Assembly: GCA_037039685.1 (NCBI GenBank)
Contig: JAWNGF010000006.1
Coordinates: 1,426,001-1,490,000, forward strand
Source: Ceratobasidium sp. AG-K
Lineage: Eukaryota > Basidiomycota > Agaricomycetes > Cantharellales > Ceratobasidiaceae
DNA length: 64,000 nt
Direction of reading: 5' to 3'
Numbering within the stretch: the first letter of the stretch is position 1; the number at the start of each line of letters is the position of its first letter. Under the pieces are notes generated by a model. That model was given only the letters and a program-made list of their open reading frames with translations, was not told the origin of the DNA and did no database searches. The translations under genes were made by a program, and so were the position numbers. Shown in pieces: positions 13,482 through 26,700 of the stretch.

Positions 13482-15363
13482 ATCGTGGGGATGTAGAGAG
13501 CTCGTGGGTGTGTCGATAAGTTTGGAAATGATATTTATAGGCTGCAGAGAGCCGTAGAGTAAACCAAATGTAAATTCAGACGTCTAGATGAATGCAAACT
13601 GAGACGGCCTGCTTAGAGGGCAAGCGCAAGCAACTTTTGGATGAGTAAGCAGAGATCAAGTGCGATGAAGACGCAACGATCGGTAGGGCTCAGCGTCGCA
13701 GCCTGCAGCGAGCTCGTGTAGAGGGCAGAGAGCGTTGGGATGGGGTTGCTGTGGCCAGAAATCGCCTAGGGGCGTTTCGCATATGTACACTTGTAAGCTC
13801 GGATGCATTTTCTCTCGGTCCGCATCCCGACCCACCGGTACGCACCCTGATCGGCACGTGGAATCCGGAATCCCGGACAGTTCTCAAGCGCCCCACCGGC
13901 ACCCCAGCCTATCCGTCTGACCAACCGTTGGTCATCGATAGCCTTTCGTCTGCATGTGAAAGCATTTTGTTGCAGCACACGGCAATCTGAGACGTTACGG
14001 CACGAAACGGCGGAGTTTGTTGTTGCTCTATGCGCTGGCCCAACTACTCTCCAGCCAATTTCAGACCCAAAACCCTGCTTGGAAGCCATCTCTCCGTCCC
14101 GAATGGCCCGTGGATGTCCACTGTGGGGATTTGTACCGCATGACCAGGTACACCGAACTTGGCGACCATGCATACATATTTCACAGAAATCATACGGATT
14201 ATGCATCGGTGAGAACATCAAGGATTCGTGCATCTTGGAGGGGTGCGACCCGAGCCAAATGAAGAATCCCCGATGCAGCTGTCAGGATTTGTTATATATC
14301 GGGCTCCACGTACAAATACTATATCAATCGATCACTTATGTGCGAAGATGGTTGAGCGTTGCTGACGGGTGCGGTCATACGAAGGTGTCCACCACATGAT
14401 ACTCTCGCCGCTCAAACTTCCGCAGCAGGTAAACGTCACCACGAACCCCCGTGTGTGCGCTTCCGAGCACCGATTGCTCCGCCAATATTACAATGCTGGT
14501 GCCAATGACCTCCTATCTCTCGTTGCTGGGCGCCACCACCCCATCTGACGCACGTTTGTTCGTATTTCGTCATCCCAACCCTCTGCGGCCACAGCTCCGA
14601 CGGATTTCACCCAACGGACGCTAACCTTCTCTCAATTATAGGCACGCGATCAAATAGACTCGCTAAACCAGGCGCTCCGGTCCTAGGGTACTCTAGACTA
14701 GCGCTTACAAAGGCATCCGGCTCCAAATCTCTGGCCAACAGAGAGCCCTGTAGATCCTTCATTTCGACTTTTGGTGGGAATGTTCTGGGATTTCTGATGG
14801 GAAGAGAGGCAAGGGACCAAACAAAGGCCGAACCGGGATAACCAATACAACCAAACAGACCATCGGAGTTGAATCGGGATGCAATTCTTATATACAACGC
14901 GGTTGGAGATTCGTTGAACCGCGGCTTCGTAAGCTGGACAAGACCGGGGAAGGCGGTGAGGAGAAGGAATCCCGAGTCGGTGAGCTACATTGATTGCACT
15001 GCCAAAAAGGAGCGCATAGATAGGAGCGATAATTGAAGCCCAGAGGCGCATCTAACTTTACAAGATCGAATCAAAATACAATACAAATCAGGCCGCATGC
15101 TCTGAACTCTAACGAGTCTGATCTGAGACGGTCATGTAGTGAGTCAGTTCATTGTGTTTTCTTCAAGTGCCGCTCTACGACGGCTCCACTTGTGGCATTT
15201 ATGAATTCTCGGCTGCACCAGCTACATTCCAGGCCTTTGCACCACACCGGAGTCTCCCGTTACCCGAATGTATTGTCCTAATAGTTCCCGAGGGTGTCTG
15301 TCTTGGTCAAACCCATTGAAAGGACCATGATACGCCCTTAAGTTCGCATCCAGTCACTCCTCA
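13482..15363. other. Long gene-poor gap
   Basis: About 1.9 kb upstream of the SFP1-like gene and of the plus-strand gene at 15364. It holds several short open frames (for example 13956-14399 on + and 13766-14233 on -) that overlap one another, lack recognisable motifs and have no convincing splice partners. It probably contains both promoters. I can support no gene here. Confidence 0.4.
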
Positions 15364-16596
15364 GTGGTAGCTCTGATCCCTGGTTTATCTGCCGAAACCA
15401 ACTCTGGCACGCCGGCAAACATACTTCCTACGCCCCCGTCTGGCTTGTATTCTGCTCGAAATACCCTTTTGCTTGATGATTCGGCGCTCAAGGCACACTT
15501 GCAGCCACATAATCACTTGACATTGCCCGAGTACACCACGGATCTCCGGGCGAGAGACGTGAGGCGTCGACAGGCGCTTGATGTGTTGACGCAGACGAAT
15601 GGAGATGATGCAGGGGAGGAAGACCCAGAAGAGGAGACCCAGCCTGAAGGCCGGCGGAAGCGAGCAATGCTGGAGAGAGTGAACGTAAGTTCTTGCCACA
15701 TTGGGTCTCATATTGTTGGATTGTACATAACGTGGAATGCAGAGCCCGGTACAGCCGACCCTCGTGCGAGATTCAAGTTCCTACGTGCCGCCCGTTCGAC
15801 AAGTCTCTTATTGCGGTTATAGGCGTATTGGCCGCCATTCGATATGAATCGAGCCTAGTAGGGTGGATGCGAGCAGGAGGAATGCGCCCCGATGCTGAAG
15901 AGATTGCGCGAATTGCTGCGTTGTTTTCGGAAGATCCTCGACCTAGAAGAGAACATTCAAATCAATCGGGGACGGCGCAGCCGGAGGACAATACCACACT
16001 CGTAACGGAGGGCGTCACGCCAGTGGTCCCGTCGAAACGTTCCCCCGCCGACGAAGAGCGAAAGGAGGCTAAAAGACACCGCTCCGACCCGACGACTATA
16101 GGTTTTGAGCAGAGCGCGGAACGTAGCTCTCAGATCGATGCTACCATCGAGCCACAACAGGAGCTGTTGTCCATGGACGTAGCCGCCACTGAACCCCCGC
16201 TGGTTCACACTACCAATCTCGAAACCCCCGAAACCCTGGAACAAGCGCTGTCCGCTGACCATAGTTCGCCTTCTCAGACATACGGTCCCGCCGCTACCCT
16301 AGCTTCTGATACCCTAGAGCCCGCCATACCCTATCCCCATACCGAAACTCATTCGCAAAAGCCGGGACCTGCGCCAACTGGAGGTGCCAAACGAAAGCGA
16401 CATCGGACGCGACAAAAACCCATGTTCCCAGCAGACCACCCGCTTGGTGCAAAACGATTCGTATCCTTTCTTTACAGACGGAAAGCCTGAAACCAAATTA
16501 TGGTTTGAGGATCGAGAAACATATACATACTGGGTTCGGCGGGGGATACTAGCGTTGAAGGAGTGCGGGATTGAACCAGAAGACGGGGTGGAGTAG
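15364..16596 (+). CDS. Hypothetical protein, charged and Ser/Pro-rich
   Basis: I do not recognise the family. Exon 1 (15364-15684) runs MVALIPGLSAETNSG... to RKRAMLERVN. A 57-bp intron with a GTAAGT donor follows. A second intron ending TTATAG at about 15826 restores the frame into VLAAIRYESSLVGWMRAGGM. The rest is low-complexity and acidic with a basic segment GAKRKRHRTRQK, a possible nuclear signal. The last 35 codons (YPFFTDGKPETKLWFEDRET then YTYWVRRGILALKECGI) look conserved, but they lie in a different frame from the preceding segment. The 17-base GT...CAG stretch between them is too short to be a normal intron. Either I have missed an intron, or the gene carries a one-base indel near 16450. 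Confidence 0.5.
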
Positions 16597-17171
16597 TGAC
16601 AGCTGTATCGATTATATTTGTCGATTTATCTAAATGCTAGAGTAAATGTAAAAAATGTGCTTCAGTCAAGTTTTGTACAATCCAAATTTGTTTTATTGGG
16701 CCATTGTCGCAGCTATGACCAAGTTACGAGAGTTTGGCCTGCCCTGAAGTGGGTCAAATTTTGAAATCATCAATCCTGAGATCTTTTGGACTCGTCGCCG
16801 ACGCCCAGCCCGTTGCCCAAGTCAATTCGAGCAGCGTTCTCTGTTGGGTCAAACTAGGATTGTATAAAGTGATACATGTGAGCCCTGGAAAGCCATTGTA
16901 ACATAATTATGGTCGCTTATGTTTCGGCTGATCTTAGCCTCGAGGCATAATTGTCTGCGACTGTAAGTGTGACATGGTTCTATCCTCCAAACGTTTGTTT
17001 ATTTGGAGTAGAGGTTGCATTCTACTTCGAGTGCGAGCAAGCACATAGCCGCTTACATTGTCCATAATCACCACGGACCGGTGAGTGATATTTGCCTCGG
17101 GCGCATCAGAGACTAATTAATTATGCCACATAGACTTTGGACTCAACGATAAACATTCTTCGCCCCTTAAA
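16597..17171. other. Upstream region of eIF3a
   Basis: About 575 bp between a plus-strand gene end and the eIF3a start codon. It is AT-richer than its neighbours and contains no open frame worth calling. It presumably holds the eIF3a promoter. Confidence 0.5.
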
Positions 17172-20100
17172 ATGGCTCCCTATACAAAACCAGAGGCAGT
17201 CCTCAAGCAGGCCGAGGGCCTGATCTCTGTTGGGCAACATTCGGCCGCCCTACAATCCCTCACCGAGATGTTCTCGTCCAAACGGTTCCGGAGCACTCCT
17301 CTCACGTCTCTCGAACCCATTGTCATGCGTTTCCTCGAACTCTGCGTCGACCTCCGTAAAGGCCGTACCGCCAAAGAGGGCCTAATGCAATACAAGAACA
17401 TTGCCCAGAATACGTCGGTCGCAAGCATCGAGACTGTAGTCAAAAAGTTTATTCAACTCGCCGACGCCAAAGTACAAGAGGCCCAGGAAAAGGCCGATCA
17501 ACTCGTTGCGGTGGATGATGTCGACGATCTCGAGGCGACCGAGACGCCAGAGAACGTATTGCTCAGTGCCGTCAGCGGGGACCAGAATAGGGACCGGACT
17601 GATCGGGCGTTGGTCACTCCGTGGCTCAAGTTCCTCTGGGAGAGTTATCGAACTGCGCTCGAGACCCTCAAGAACAATGCTCGCTTGGAGGCGATTTATC
17701 AGGTGCGTAATACATACTCTTCGGGCGCTCATGATACTGACTCTAGGTTTCAGCAAATTGCGGCGCAAGCATTCAAGTTTTGCTTGAAACACACTCGTAA
17801 AGTCGAGTTCCGCCGCCTCTGCGAGACTCTTCGTCTCCACCTCGCCAATGTTGCCAAATATGTTAATCAGGCGTACTCCATCAACCTCGCGGACCCGGAT
17901 ACCCTTCAACGGCATCTCGATACTCGATTCGCTCAGCTCAACACCAGCGTCGAACTGGAGCTTTGGCAAGAAGCCTTCCGTTCGGTCGAAGATATTCACA
18001 ACCTGCTCACCATGGCCAAGAAGGCGCCACGACCGGCGATGATGGCCAACTATTATGAGAAATTGACCAAAATCTTCTTGACGAGTGGGAATGCGCTTTT
18101 CCATGCGGCGGCCTGGGCCCGTTATTATTCGGTGCTCCGCGCTGCTGGTGGAGGCGGAAAAACAGAGGAAGAGATGAGCAGATTGGCTGGACAAGTTTTG
18201 GTTAGCGCCCTGGCTGTACCTGTGGGTGTGGAGAGCGAGGAAGAGTCCTCGTCGAGCCGCCGGAACAACACTCGTTTGACTGCCCTCCTTGGATTATCCA
18301 AGCCCCCCACGAGGTCTGGGTTATTGAAGGACGCGGTGCGCAGACCTTACCGCATTTAGTCAGTTATTATAATACTGACAAACCAAATAGCTCGCCCGAA
18401 ATACTCTCAAACTATCCCCCTCATCTGTCCGCTCGTTGCACAATCTGCTCGAGGTTACCTTCCAGCCCTTGACTCTGTGCTCCTCGGTTGCCCCTATTGT
18501 TTCCCAGCTTTCCCAGGATCCGTCATATGCGCCATACCTCCCTCTCGTGCACCGTGCCGTGCTTTCCCGTCTCTTTACTCAACTTTCCGAGGTCTACAGC
18601 TCCGTTCGAATTACCCATATCTTTGAGCTGGTTGCGCCTCTCAATGCTAACATTACCCCTGAAACTCCCGGCCTGAACACTGAATCGCCCTATACTCCCG
18701 AGAGGATCGAGCTCTTTGTCGTGGGCTGCGCCAAGCGGGGTGAACTTCGCGTTTTGGTCGAACACATCGAAGGCAACATCAGATTTGTCGAGGAAGCTTT
18801 GCCGCGCACCCGGGTTTCAGAGCTTGCTCACGCGCTGCATACATCCTTGCTCAAGGTCGCTCCTCCGACCTCGTCGGCCGAGTCCACCGCCGAGAAATAT
18901 ACCGCGCTCGTCAAGGGAGCTCAAGAAGACCGACGGCGACTGCTGATCCAACGCGCTGTAGTTGCTCGTAGGCGCGAGCTCGCGAGCGAATTACAAGTCC
19001 GGCGTGAGCGTGAAGAGGCGGGTCGACGTGCGGATACCGCCAAGCGTGAGCGAATCGAGGAGGAGCAGCGTGCCAAGCAGGAGCGCCTCGAACGCGAGCG
19101 TGCGCGTGTGCAAAAGGAAATCGAGTCGGTGCGCAAGGAAGAAGCGAGGAAGCTCGCCGAGCAGCTCAAGGCTCGGGGCAACCTCAAGGTCGCCGATGTG
19201 GTATGTCATTGCTGATTGACAGTAGCATATATACTCATAAATCGAATAGGAACTCGAGGAAATGGACACGACCAAGCTTATTCAACTCCAGGTTTCTCAA
19301 ATCGACCGGGAGAAGAAGGAGCTCAGCGATAAGCAGCGCATCATCACCAAACGGATAGATCATCTCGAACGTGCTTTGCGTAAAGCCGAGCTCCCGCTCC
19401 TCGAGGAAGACTACGAACGTCAAAAGGCCGACGACAAGGCCGCACATGAGGCCGCCGCTGCTGCGACGATTGCGACCGCCGAGAAATCGCACCGCGAGGC
19501 AGTGGAGACAAAACACCGGTTAGCACGGATGGTGGATGATTACAGCGCTCTCAGGCGCAAGATTGCTGGGCAACGCGAGGTCGAACTGCAAAAGAAAAAG
19601 GCCGAGGCAAAGCAGAAGATCGACAAGGCCAAGGCCGAGAGGAGGGCAAAGGTTCTCCAGGAACGAGAGGAAGCCCGGCTGGAAAAAGAGGCGCGGGAGG
19701 CAGAGGAACGGGGTGAGTGGAATGTGTGGTTTGGAAAGGCCTGGCTGACGCAGCCGGTTTACCAGAGCGCGCTGCAGAAGCTGCTCGTTTGGAAGAAGGT
19801 AAGTCTGTCGCATATACAGTATATATCCCACTAATCAATTACTGTAGAACAACGTGCCGCAGAAGAAGCCAAACGCGCCGAGGAAGAAGCTGCCGCCGCC
19901 GAGGCCGCCGCTAAACGCGAGGCTCAACTTGAGCAAAAGCGCAAGGACCAGGAGGCTGCACTGGCGAGGCTCAAACGCGAGGAAGAAGCCGAGCAGCGCG
20001 CCAAGCAACGACTCTCGGGTGCAATCAGCTCTCCCAGGCCCAACGGTGGAGATACAGGCGGCGGTTGGCGTGCGCGTGCTGCTGCGGCTCCAAGCACTCC

Positions 20101-20473
20101 ACCCTCGGGCACAGGATCCCCCGTCCCAGCATCTGCATCGGCTAGTAGTGGACGGTGGGTGCCGCCCTCGCGACGTGCGGCTGCCGACACCCCTCCTGCA
20201 CGTGTCGCAAGTCCCGCATCCCCGGCCCCCACTCCCGCTGCTGCTCCTGCCACCCCCGCTCCCGCTCCCGCAGCCGCTGCTGGAGGCTGGCGCGCTCGCG
20301 AGGCAGCAAGGTCAACCGGAACAGCACCTAGCGCCCCTGCACCTTCCAGCGCCACCCCACCACCCGCACAGCCTGCAGCTGACTCGGACGGGTTCCAGCC
20401 CGTGGCATCACAAGCCAAGTGGCGGCCTAACCGAGGAAGGGGTAGTGGATTTGGCTCGGGTGGACGATCGTAA
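17172..20473 (+). CDS. TIF32: Eukaryotic translation initiation factor 3 subunit a
   Basis: Largest scaffold subunit of eIF3, which recruits mRNA to the 40S ribosome in the cytoplasm. Six exons fit exactly: 17172-17702, 17754-18335, 18391-19200, 19250-19712, 19766-19798 and 19848-20473. They total 3,045 nt, or 1,014 residues. The N-terminus ([20 protein letters not shown]) and [19 protein letters not shown] are typical of the family. A PCI region lies around residues 320-500 (exons 2-3). Then comes a long Glu/Arg/Lys-rich coiled coil ([20 protein letters not shown] and similar). The tail is Pro/Ala-rich and ends with [19 protein letters not shown]. The tiny 33-nt exon 5 ([11 protein letters not shown]) is supported only by frame logic, so transcript evidence would help there. 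Confidence 0.95.
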
Positions 20474-20716
20474 ATTGAACAAACTGATACGTTTTTGTGA
20501 ACATATGAACATGACCAATCCTCTTTTGTATCTACTCATGTGGTATGGATATATGCATGAATTCCTTTTCGAGTTGAATCGTTCGCCATCAATGTCATCG
20601 CGTGATAATCATATAATAATTTATGCGATCCTTCCCTTTATACAATGCACATCTATACCAATAGTCCGACAAAGACAGTCTAGAATCATGAAACGAAATG
20701 CAGGATAATATGTGAA

Positions 20717-23700
20717 TTATTCGGGGCGGTGAATGTGAGGTTCGTCATCGTTTTGCTCGCCAGCGGCTTGGATGATATCTATTCCTCGCGTGAGTTTACG
20801 AACAGGCATGGACGAGGAACTAGTATCTTACCTCCCCAAATTGAAGGTCTACGAGAAACAGAAGTCGGCTCAAAAGCGATTCGAGGCGAAGCAGCACTAG
20901 GCCAAATGTTAGGCGGAATTTATCCAAGACACAAAGATTGACGTACGGGCTCCTGGGGCTGGTGGGACTGGTGGGACTGTTGGGGCTAGCGGGGCCCAAC
21001 GTGACATCGACCGAGAGCATGCTCAAGTCGCTAATCTGGCGCTGGTGGCCTCCGGGCGTTGGCGAAACAGGGGTACCGGGTACACTACCAACACCGCCTG
21101 TAGTATACTCCTGAATCCAGCGCGACTCGAAGCTCTCGCGGGGCGAGTTGACAGTCGATCCAGCAATATCGTGCGAGTCGGCAGGGGGCGAGCCAGGCAA
21201 GTCTTCGACAATGATAGCGGGAACTCCGCTTCTGACCCGTCGGTCGGCCTCTAGTTTCTCTCGGTATTGCAGATAGTTCCGCCTGTGGTAAATCATTTTC
21301 AGCAAGGACCGTACCCTGTCGAGGTTAACCAGCTCGGTGACATGGTCGGTTGTAATCTTGCGCCGGTGGGCTTCTTCAACTCTAAAATGGTAGATGAGAA
21401 CGAGTTCCAGGCTAATACTGAAAGAACTTGCCTTAGGGCCTTGGTGTCATCAATCAGTTTGTGATGGGCCAATAGCAGCAACATGTGGGTAAACGATATC
21501 CCTGGGCCTTCTTCCACAACCGGGCCTCGTAGTAGAGCCGGCAGTACATTCTCCGTCGCTTTCGAACCTCTTCATAGTCCACGTTATTTAGCACTGCATT
21601 GAGTCGCCTCATGTTCAAAGGAACTTCGATCTCCTCGCCAGTGATGGTAGACCGATACGTGAGTGGGTGATTCATCTTGGTAGCTTGGACTAGTGCCTGA
21701 GGACTGAGGTCGTCGGAATACAAGCGAACTTCAAACGAGCCTTTAAGTTTCTGTTGTGATGTTAGGACTGTACTGGCAATCTCATTTTGATGAAACATAC
21801 CGCAAAGAATGGAACGAGAGCTTTGCTTGGAATGTAACCCGTCCGATCTGGATCAAACTCTGCCCACACTTTCTTGAATGATCGCATCTCCTCTCGCGAG
21901 ATGGACATTTCGCCGGTGAGCTGAAACACATAACTAAAGTTTTCGACGACCACACCAGTAAACATGTTGACGAAGATGTACTGGCGGAAAGAGGTAAGCG
22001 TTATACTGTATGGGAGATTACGGCAACGTACCATGCTGAGGATGTTCCACGAAATAAACAGAAAGTATGCCCACGCAGCCGACCCGCAATCCGAGTCTGG
22101 GTCGGAAGAAGAGGAGTTCTGGCACCGAGGATATTCAACCGTGCTGCGGGTACAGTCAAGATCATAGCTCATCTGTATTCAAAACACTCACAAGTCGTGC
22201 ATATATTGGTTCCAGCCCTCGCCAGTACTCATGAATGCCCTAAATTCAAAGGTTAAGATAATTGGCCCGCTTGTATCAAAGTAGCACCCACAGCATCAAA
22301 AGTGCGTTCCCTAGTTCGTATAAACTTCAGCATGAAGAATGTAAACCAACGAATAGCCACCCACCAAAGCTCGAATAATTCTGGTTATGTGTCTCGGCCG
22401 TATCCCATCGAGTTAGGGCAAAGACCTCCATGAATACGATCCCAAAAAAGATGAACAAGGTAAACCACAGCAAGAACAGATTCATGATGGCTGGGAGTGA
22501 TGCGCTGAGGAATACCACGTTAGTAAAATCCAGATGGAGTCGTTTAACTTACACGGCAGTCTTAAAGAGCTGGTTCAGATTGTCGCTCTTTTGAACCAGC
22601 TTGAACGCGATGCTGACCAAAAACAGCTTTTGGAGCTGCTCAATCAAAAAGCCTTGGGAACCAAAGATGATCGGTATGCCGGTCGCAAAGTTTCCAAAGA
22701 CCACCACAATGTCGAACAAATTCCAGCCGTTTGCTTTGAAGCTCTTCCACCCCAACCCGGACAATCGAATGAGAATGTCAAGAGCGTAAACTAGGGCGAC
22801 GAATAGAAACACCGAATCTGCAGCCCTCGTTAGATTCAAGTTCAAATTGCCGAGATTTCAACTTACTCCTAAAGATGTCGTCGAGAATCGAGTTGCTGAA
22901 CGTTTGTGACCTACCCAACTCATCAGTAAAAGGTTCTCGCGGTCGAACGGTTGAGTGATAAAACATACATTAATACCAAAATGTGGAATACATAGAACAC
23001 GGTCATGAATCTGGCCCAAAAGCCATGTTTCCTCACTGCTCGATCAAAACACCATTCCCGGAAAACTCCCGTGGGTCGGACTTTGGGTCGTTTGGCGGGC
23101 CGTTGCCGTTTGATGAGTTTTTGCAGATCAATCCATTGGCGTTGCTCGGTCGTCAAAAGGGCCATTCCAGAGCGGGATGAAAAGTTGCCGATGATGATAC
23201 TGCTGGGTGTCAGAAAAGAGTCCAGAGCCAGATGCATAGACTCACCTGACGAATAGGGTAAGGATAACCACGGCACCCATGAGATTGTACACCAGGAAAA
23301 AGATGGCATTGACCTGTGAAATATTATGTCCAGGCTGCTCGTCTTTTCCCTTGAGGCCAAGGGCGACTACCAAGACGTCGATCCAACCCTCGAGCGACAC
23401 AATTTCAAACAAAATCAGGAGCGACGAGCCAAACGTGTCAAAGGAGAACGTTGTCGAGGGAGATGGCAGATCCCATGATCTCGGAGCGAGGAATCCAAGA
23501 CTGTCGTCGACCGGGGTACTGAGGTATTCGCCAATGCAATCGGCCTTGCCTGAAACGTCGCCGTCGTTGCAAAGATAAAATCGACCGGCAAAGATGTTCA
23601 GTCCCCAACACGCATAAGGCAGCATGTACAGCATTGCGAGTAGTCCGGCTTCCAAGATTCGGCTGGCACCGGCAAACATGACCGAATGAAATGTTTCACG

Positions 23701-26700
23701 CATTCGTCCAACAAGCGTGACAAGCCTGAGCGCGCGAAATGCCTTTAATGAACGCGTAAGTCGGCTGATACCTCCAATAACGACAAGCGAGGTGACCACG
23801 TTGGACAACAGAGCTCCCAGGATCATCAAGTCCACGAGATTCCAGACGCTCAAAACGTAGGCATTGGGCGTAAAAACAAATCCATCGGCGATGACCTTGA
23901 TGATGAACTCGAGGACCAGGACCATACCAAACGTCACTTCGGCGATATCGAACCAAGCAAAATGGTCTCTTCCGTTGTCCGCAAAGTACGTGCGTCGGTA
24001 GATTGGAGTTGCCACGGCTGCGATACATATACCGCTAATGACCACGAGCATGATTATAAGCTGGAAGATCGCCTGGGGTACAGGATGGGGTGGGCGGCCG
24101 TGGATCCTGTCGCCATTGGATGGAGTGACTAGCATTTGACAAAATCGACGCAAGGGATTGCTTTGAGATAGGATCCAGAAAGTCTTGTCAAACGTGGGAT
24201 GTGCCGCAATAAACTCGGCCTTTTTGGCGCGCTGTTCTCGCTCGAAACGTCGGTCGTCGGGAATGTCGTTGGGGTTCGTAGCCGAGAGGATTTCCCTACG
24301 AATAATTAGACGGGATGAAGTTCTGGGCGATTAAACTCACAAATGTCGCTCCAACTCGATGGTTTCGTCTCCCATGGTCTGTGTCGGACGACGCTGACGC
24401 AACGGTACCAAAGGAACATCTTGCGCTGGTGGATCCAAATCGAAAAACTTGCGAAGCATGGCAATCACGCCCTTGGGTTTATCGAAATCGCTGTGATACG
24501 ACTACACAATCAACACATCGGCCCAACGCAAGACATTGCAACTCACAGCTTTGCGCGCATGCGTTCTGGAGCGACGAATCCTCTGGAGCATAGACTTGCT
24601 TCGACTGACGGTCGGGCCGCGCTGAACCGATTCCGCGTTGGTATCGGTCTTGAGGAACCGATAGGGGTTCCATCGATCCATCCACTCGAGGCGGGCGACT
24701 CGCGGTTGGAGCTTGCGCTGGTAGGCTGCCACTTGTTCTTGTCGCTTTTGTTCTTCCGCCACGTCAAAGTTCTACGCCGAGTTAGTACGAGTCAGGTATC
24801 GAGTGTATGCGCGCACCTCGTTGATAACAGCAATAAACATTTGCAACAAAATGACTAGCCGCTCATTAGCAAGTCAATGCAACCCTCGCATAAAACTCAC
24901 AGTTTGCGAAAAAGAACCAGCCGCACAAAAATATAGCAACAATAATCGACTGCTTAAACTCGACCTCGGACGCCGTCGCATTGTACAGAATATCCGTCCA
25001 GTTTTCCGACGAGAAGATCTACAGACGTATTAGCGCCGGTCGTATTCACTGTGGGCATCTCACCTGATACATTCCCAGGAATCCGAGCGAGATCTGCGAA
25101 TAGTTCATATCCGTATCCTCTGGTAAATCTCCGCGGAGGAGTTGGAGCGCGACGAGTGCGGCGATGTAATTCGTCAGGATCAAGAATAGGACCATGTTTG
25201 CCAGACCGGTCATGTTTCCAAACACCCGGAGCTACCCACACAATCAGCCCATGTCGCACAACCAAACCAGTGCCATCATTATCGGACAAGTACTCACGAG
25301 CAACGGCCTCATACGGGGCACCGCCAGAATCACACGATAGAACCGACCGAGCTGGAAGATCGTCAACCAAGGGTACACTTGCGAATTCTTGATGACCGGA
25401 ATCTGGATAATCGAAGAGCCAATAGCGAGTAAGAGGTCGAGGTCGTTGGTGCCCTTGGCGAAAAAGTCGCGCCATTGGGGGAGGTACCCAAGTGCTCGCC
25501 AGAGAATCTCCACGTCAAAGGCAATGGTGAGGACCAGTTCTGCTTGATCTACGAAGCGGGTCAGGGTACATGCGTTTCGATCACTGCATTTACTCACCAA
25601 GCCGGCTCAAATACTCGGGCGACGACGACGGCGTCTTGGATGCCTGAAGCCCAAAACTCAAAAGCGCCAAAAACACCCAGAAATAATACACCGGCAACCA
25701 CTCGTAGCACACCTTCAACAAGTTCGGGCCCCGTCGTCGTTTGCCCTTGGCCGTCCACCCCGTCTTTTCTTCCCCTACTTCTTCCTGTTCGTCTTCCATT
25801 CTGCAAGAGGTGAGTATGGGTGGGCGGAGGGGAGGGGGGACGTACTTGGTAGCTCCAAACGCACTCTTCTTCGTCTCGGCACGAATCGCACCAAACATGT
25901 TCGTAATCACCGCAACGAACAAATTGATCAACCAAAAGTTCAACACCTACCCTCCACATCAGCCCTCCTGACCCACCCCAGCACAAGACGAGGACTCACC
26001 ACGACACAAACAATAAAAAACAAAAACGACAAGTAAAAATCCGTATCCATCATCTGGTACATGACCGGCGCCCACGTATTCACAGACGCGACCACGACGA
26101 CTTGCATCGCCGCCAAGAAGAAATTATCAAACGCCTGGGTCCCGTTTTGTGGGTTTTGGCTAGACTCGAAGCAGATTTGGCCGAGGGGGCATGTGAAGCC
26201 TTTGGCTTCCGAGGTTATTTGGTTCGACGAGTCGACGTAACCGGTGGGCTGGAGAGTGGCGGGGGAGATCCACCCGCCGCAGTTTTGGGAGAGGGTGATT
26301 CCGGTTCCGAGGGATTCAATCGAGTCGGCTGTGTGTGGGTGTTAGTATGGCGGGAGGCGTGGAGGTAGGGGTGAATGCGAATAGGGGCGAGCACTTGAAT
26401 GAAGAGCAGACTAACCAATCACACAAGTCCTCCGAAAACTCCCCTTGAACGACTGAACGCCCACAATCCTACAAACACATCAGACCGACTCAACACACCC
26501 ACAAGACCCACTCACGAGAACAAAATAATCGCAAAGAGCACAAACAGCGTGACCCGGGTGAGCAACGGCCCCGCGCGCTTCAACGAATGCATAATCGTCT
26601 ACCCCACCATTAATAAACTCCCACAACTAACCCACACCCGACTCACCGAAGTCCCCTTTGTAACCGCCAACAACCTAGCCGTCCTCAACACACTCAACGC

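Noticed and set aside
13766..14399. Overlapping open frames on both strands
   Set aside because: They mirror each other, have no recognisable domains and no sensible introns.
17382..18194. 270-codon minus-strand frame
   Set aside because: Antisense to eIF3a and reads across its first intron; no motif.
19854..20708. 284-codon plus-strand frame with Pro/Leu/His-rich product
   Set aside because: Wrong frame of the repetitive eIF3a tail, whose own frame continues with correct splice phases.
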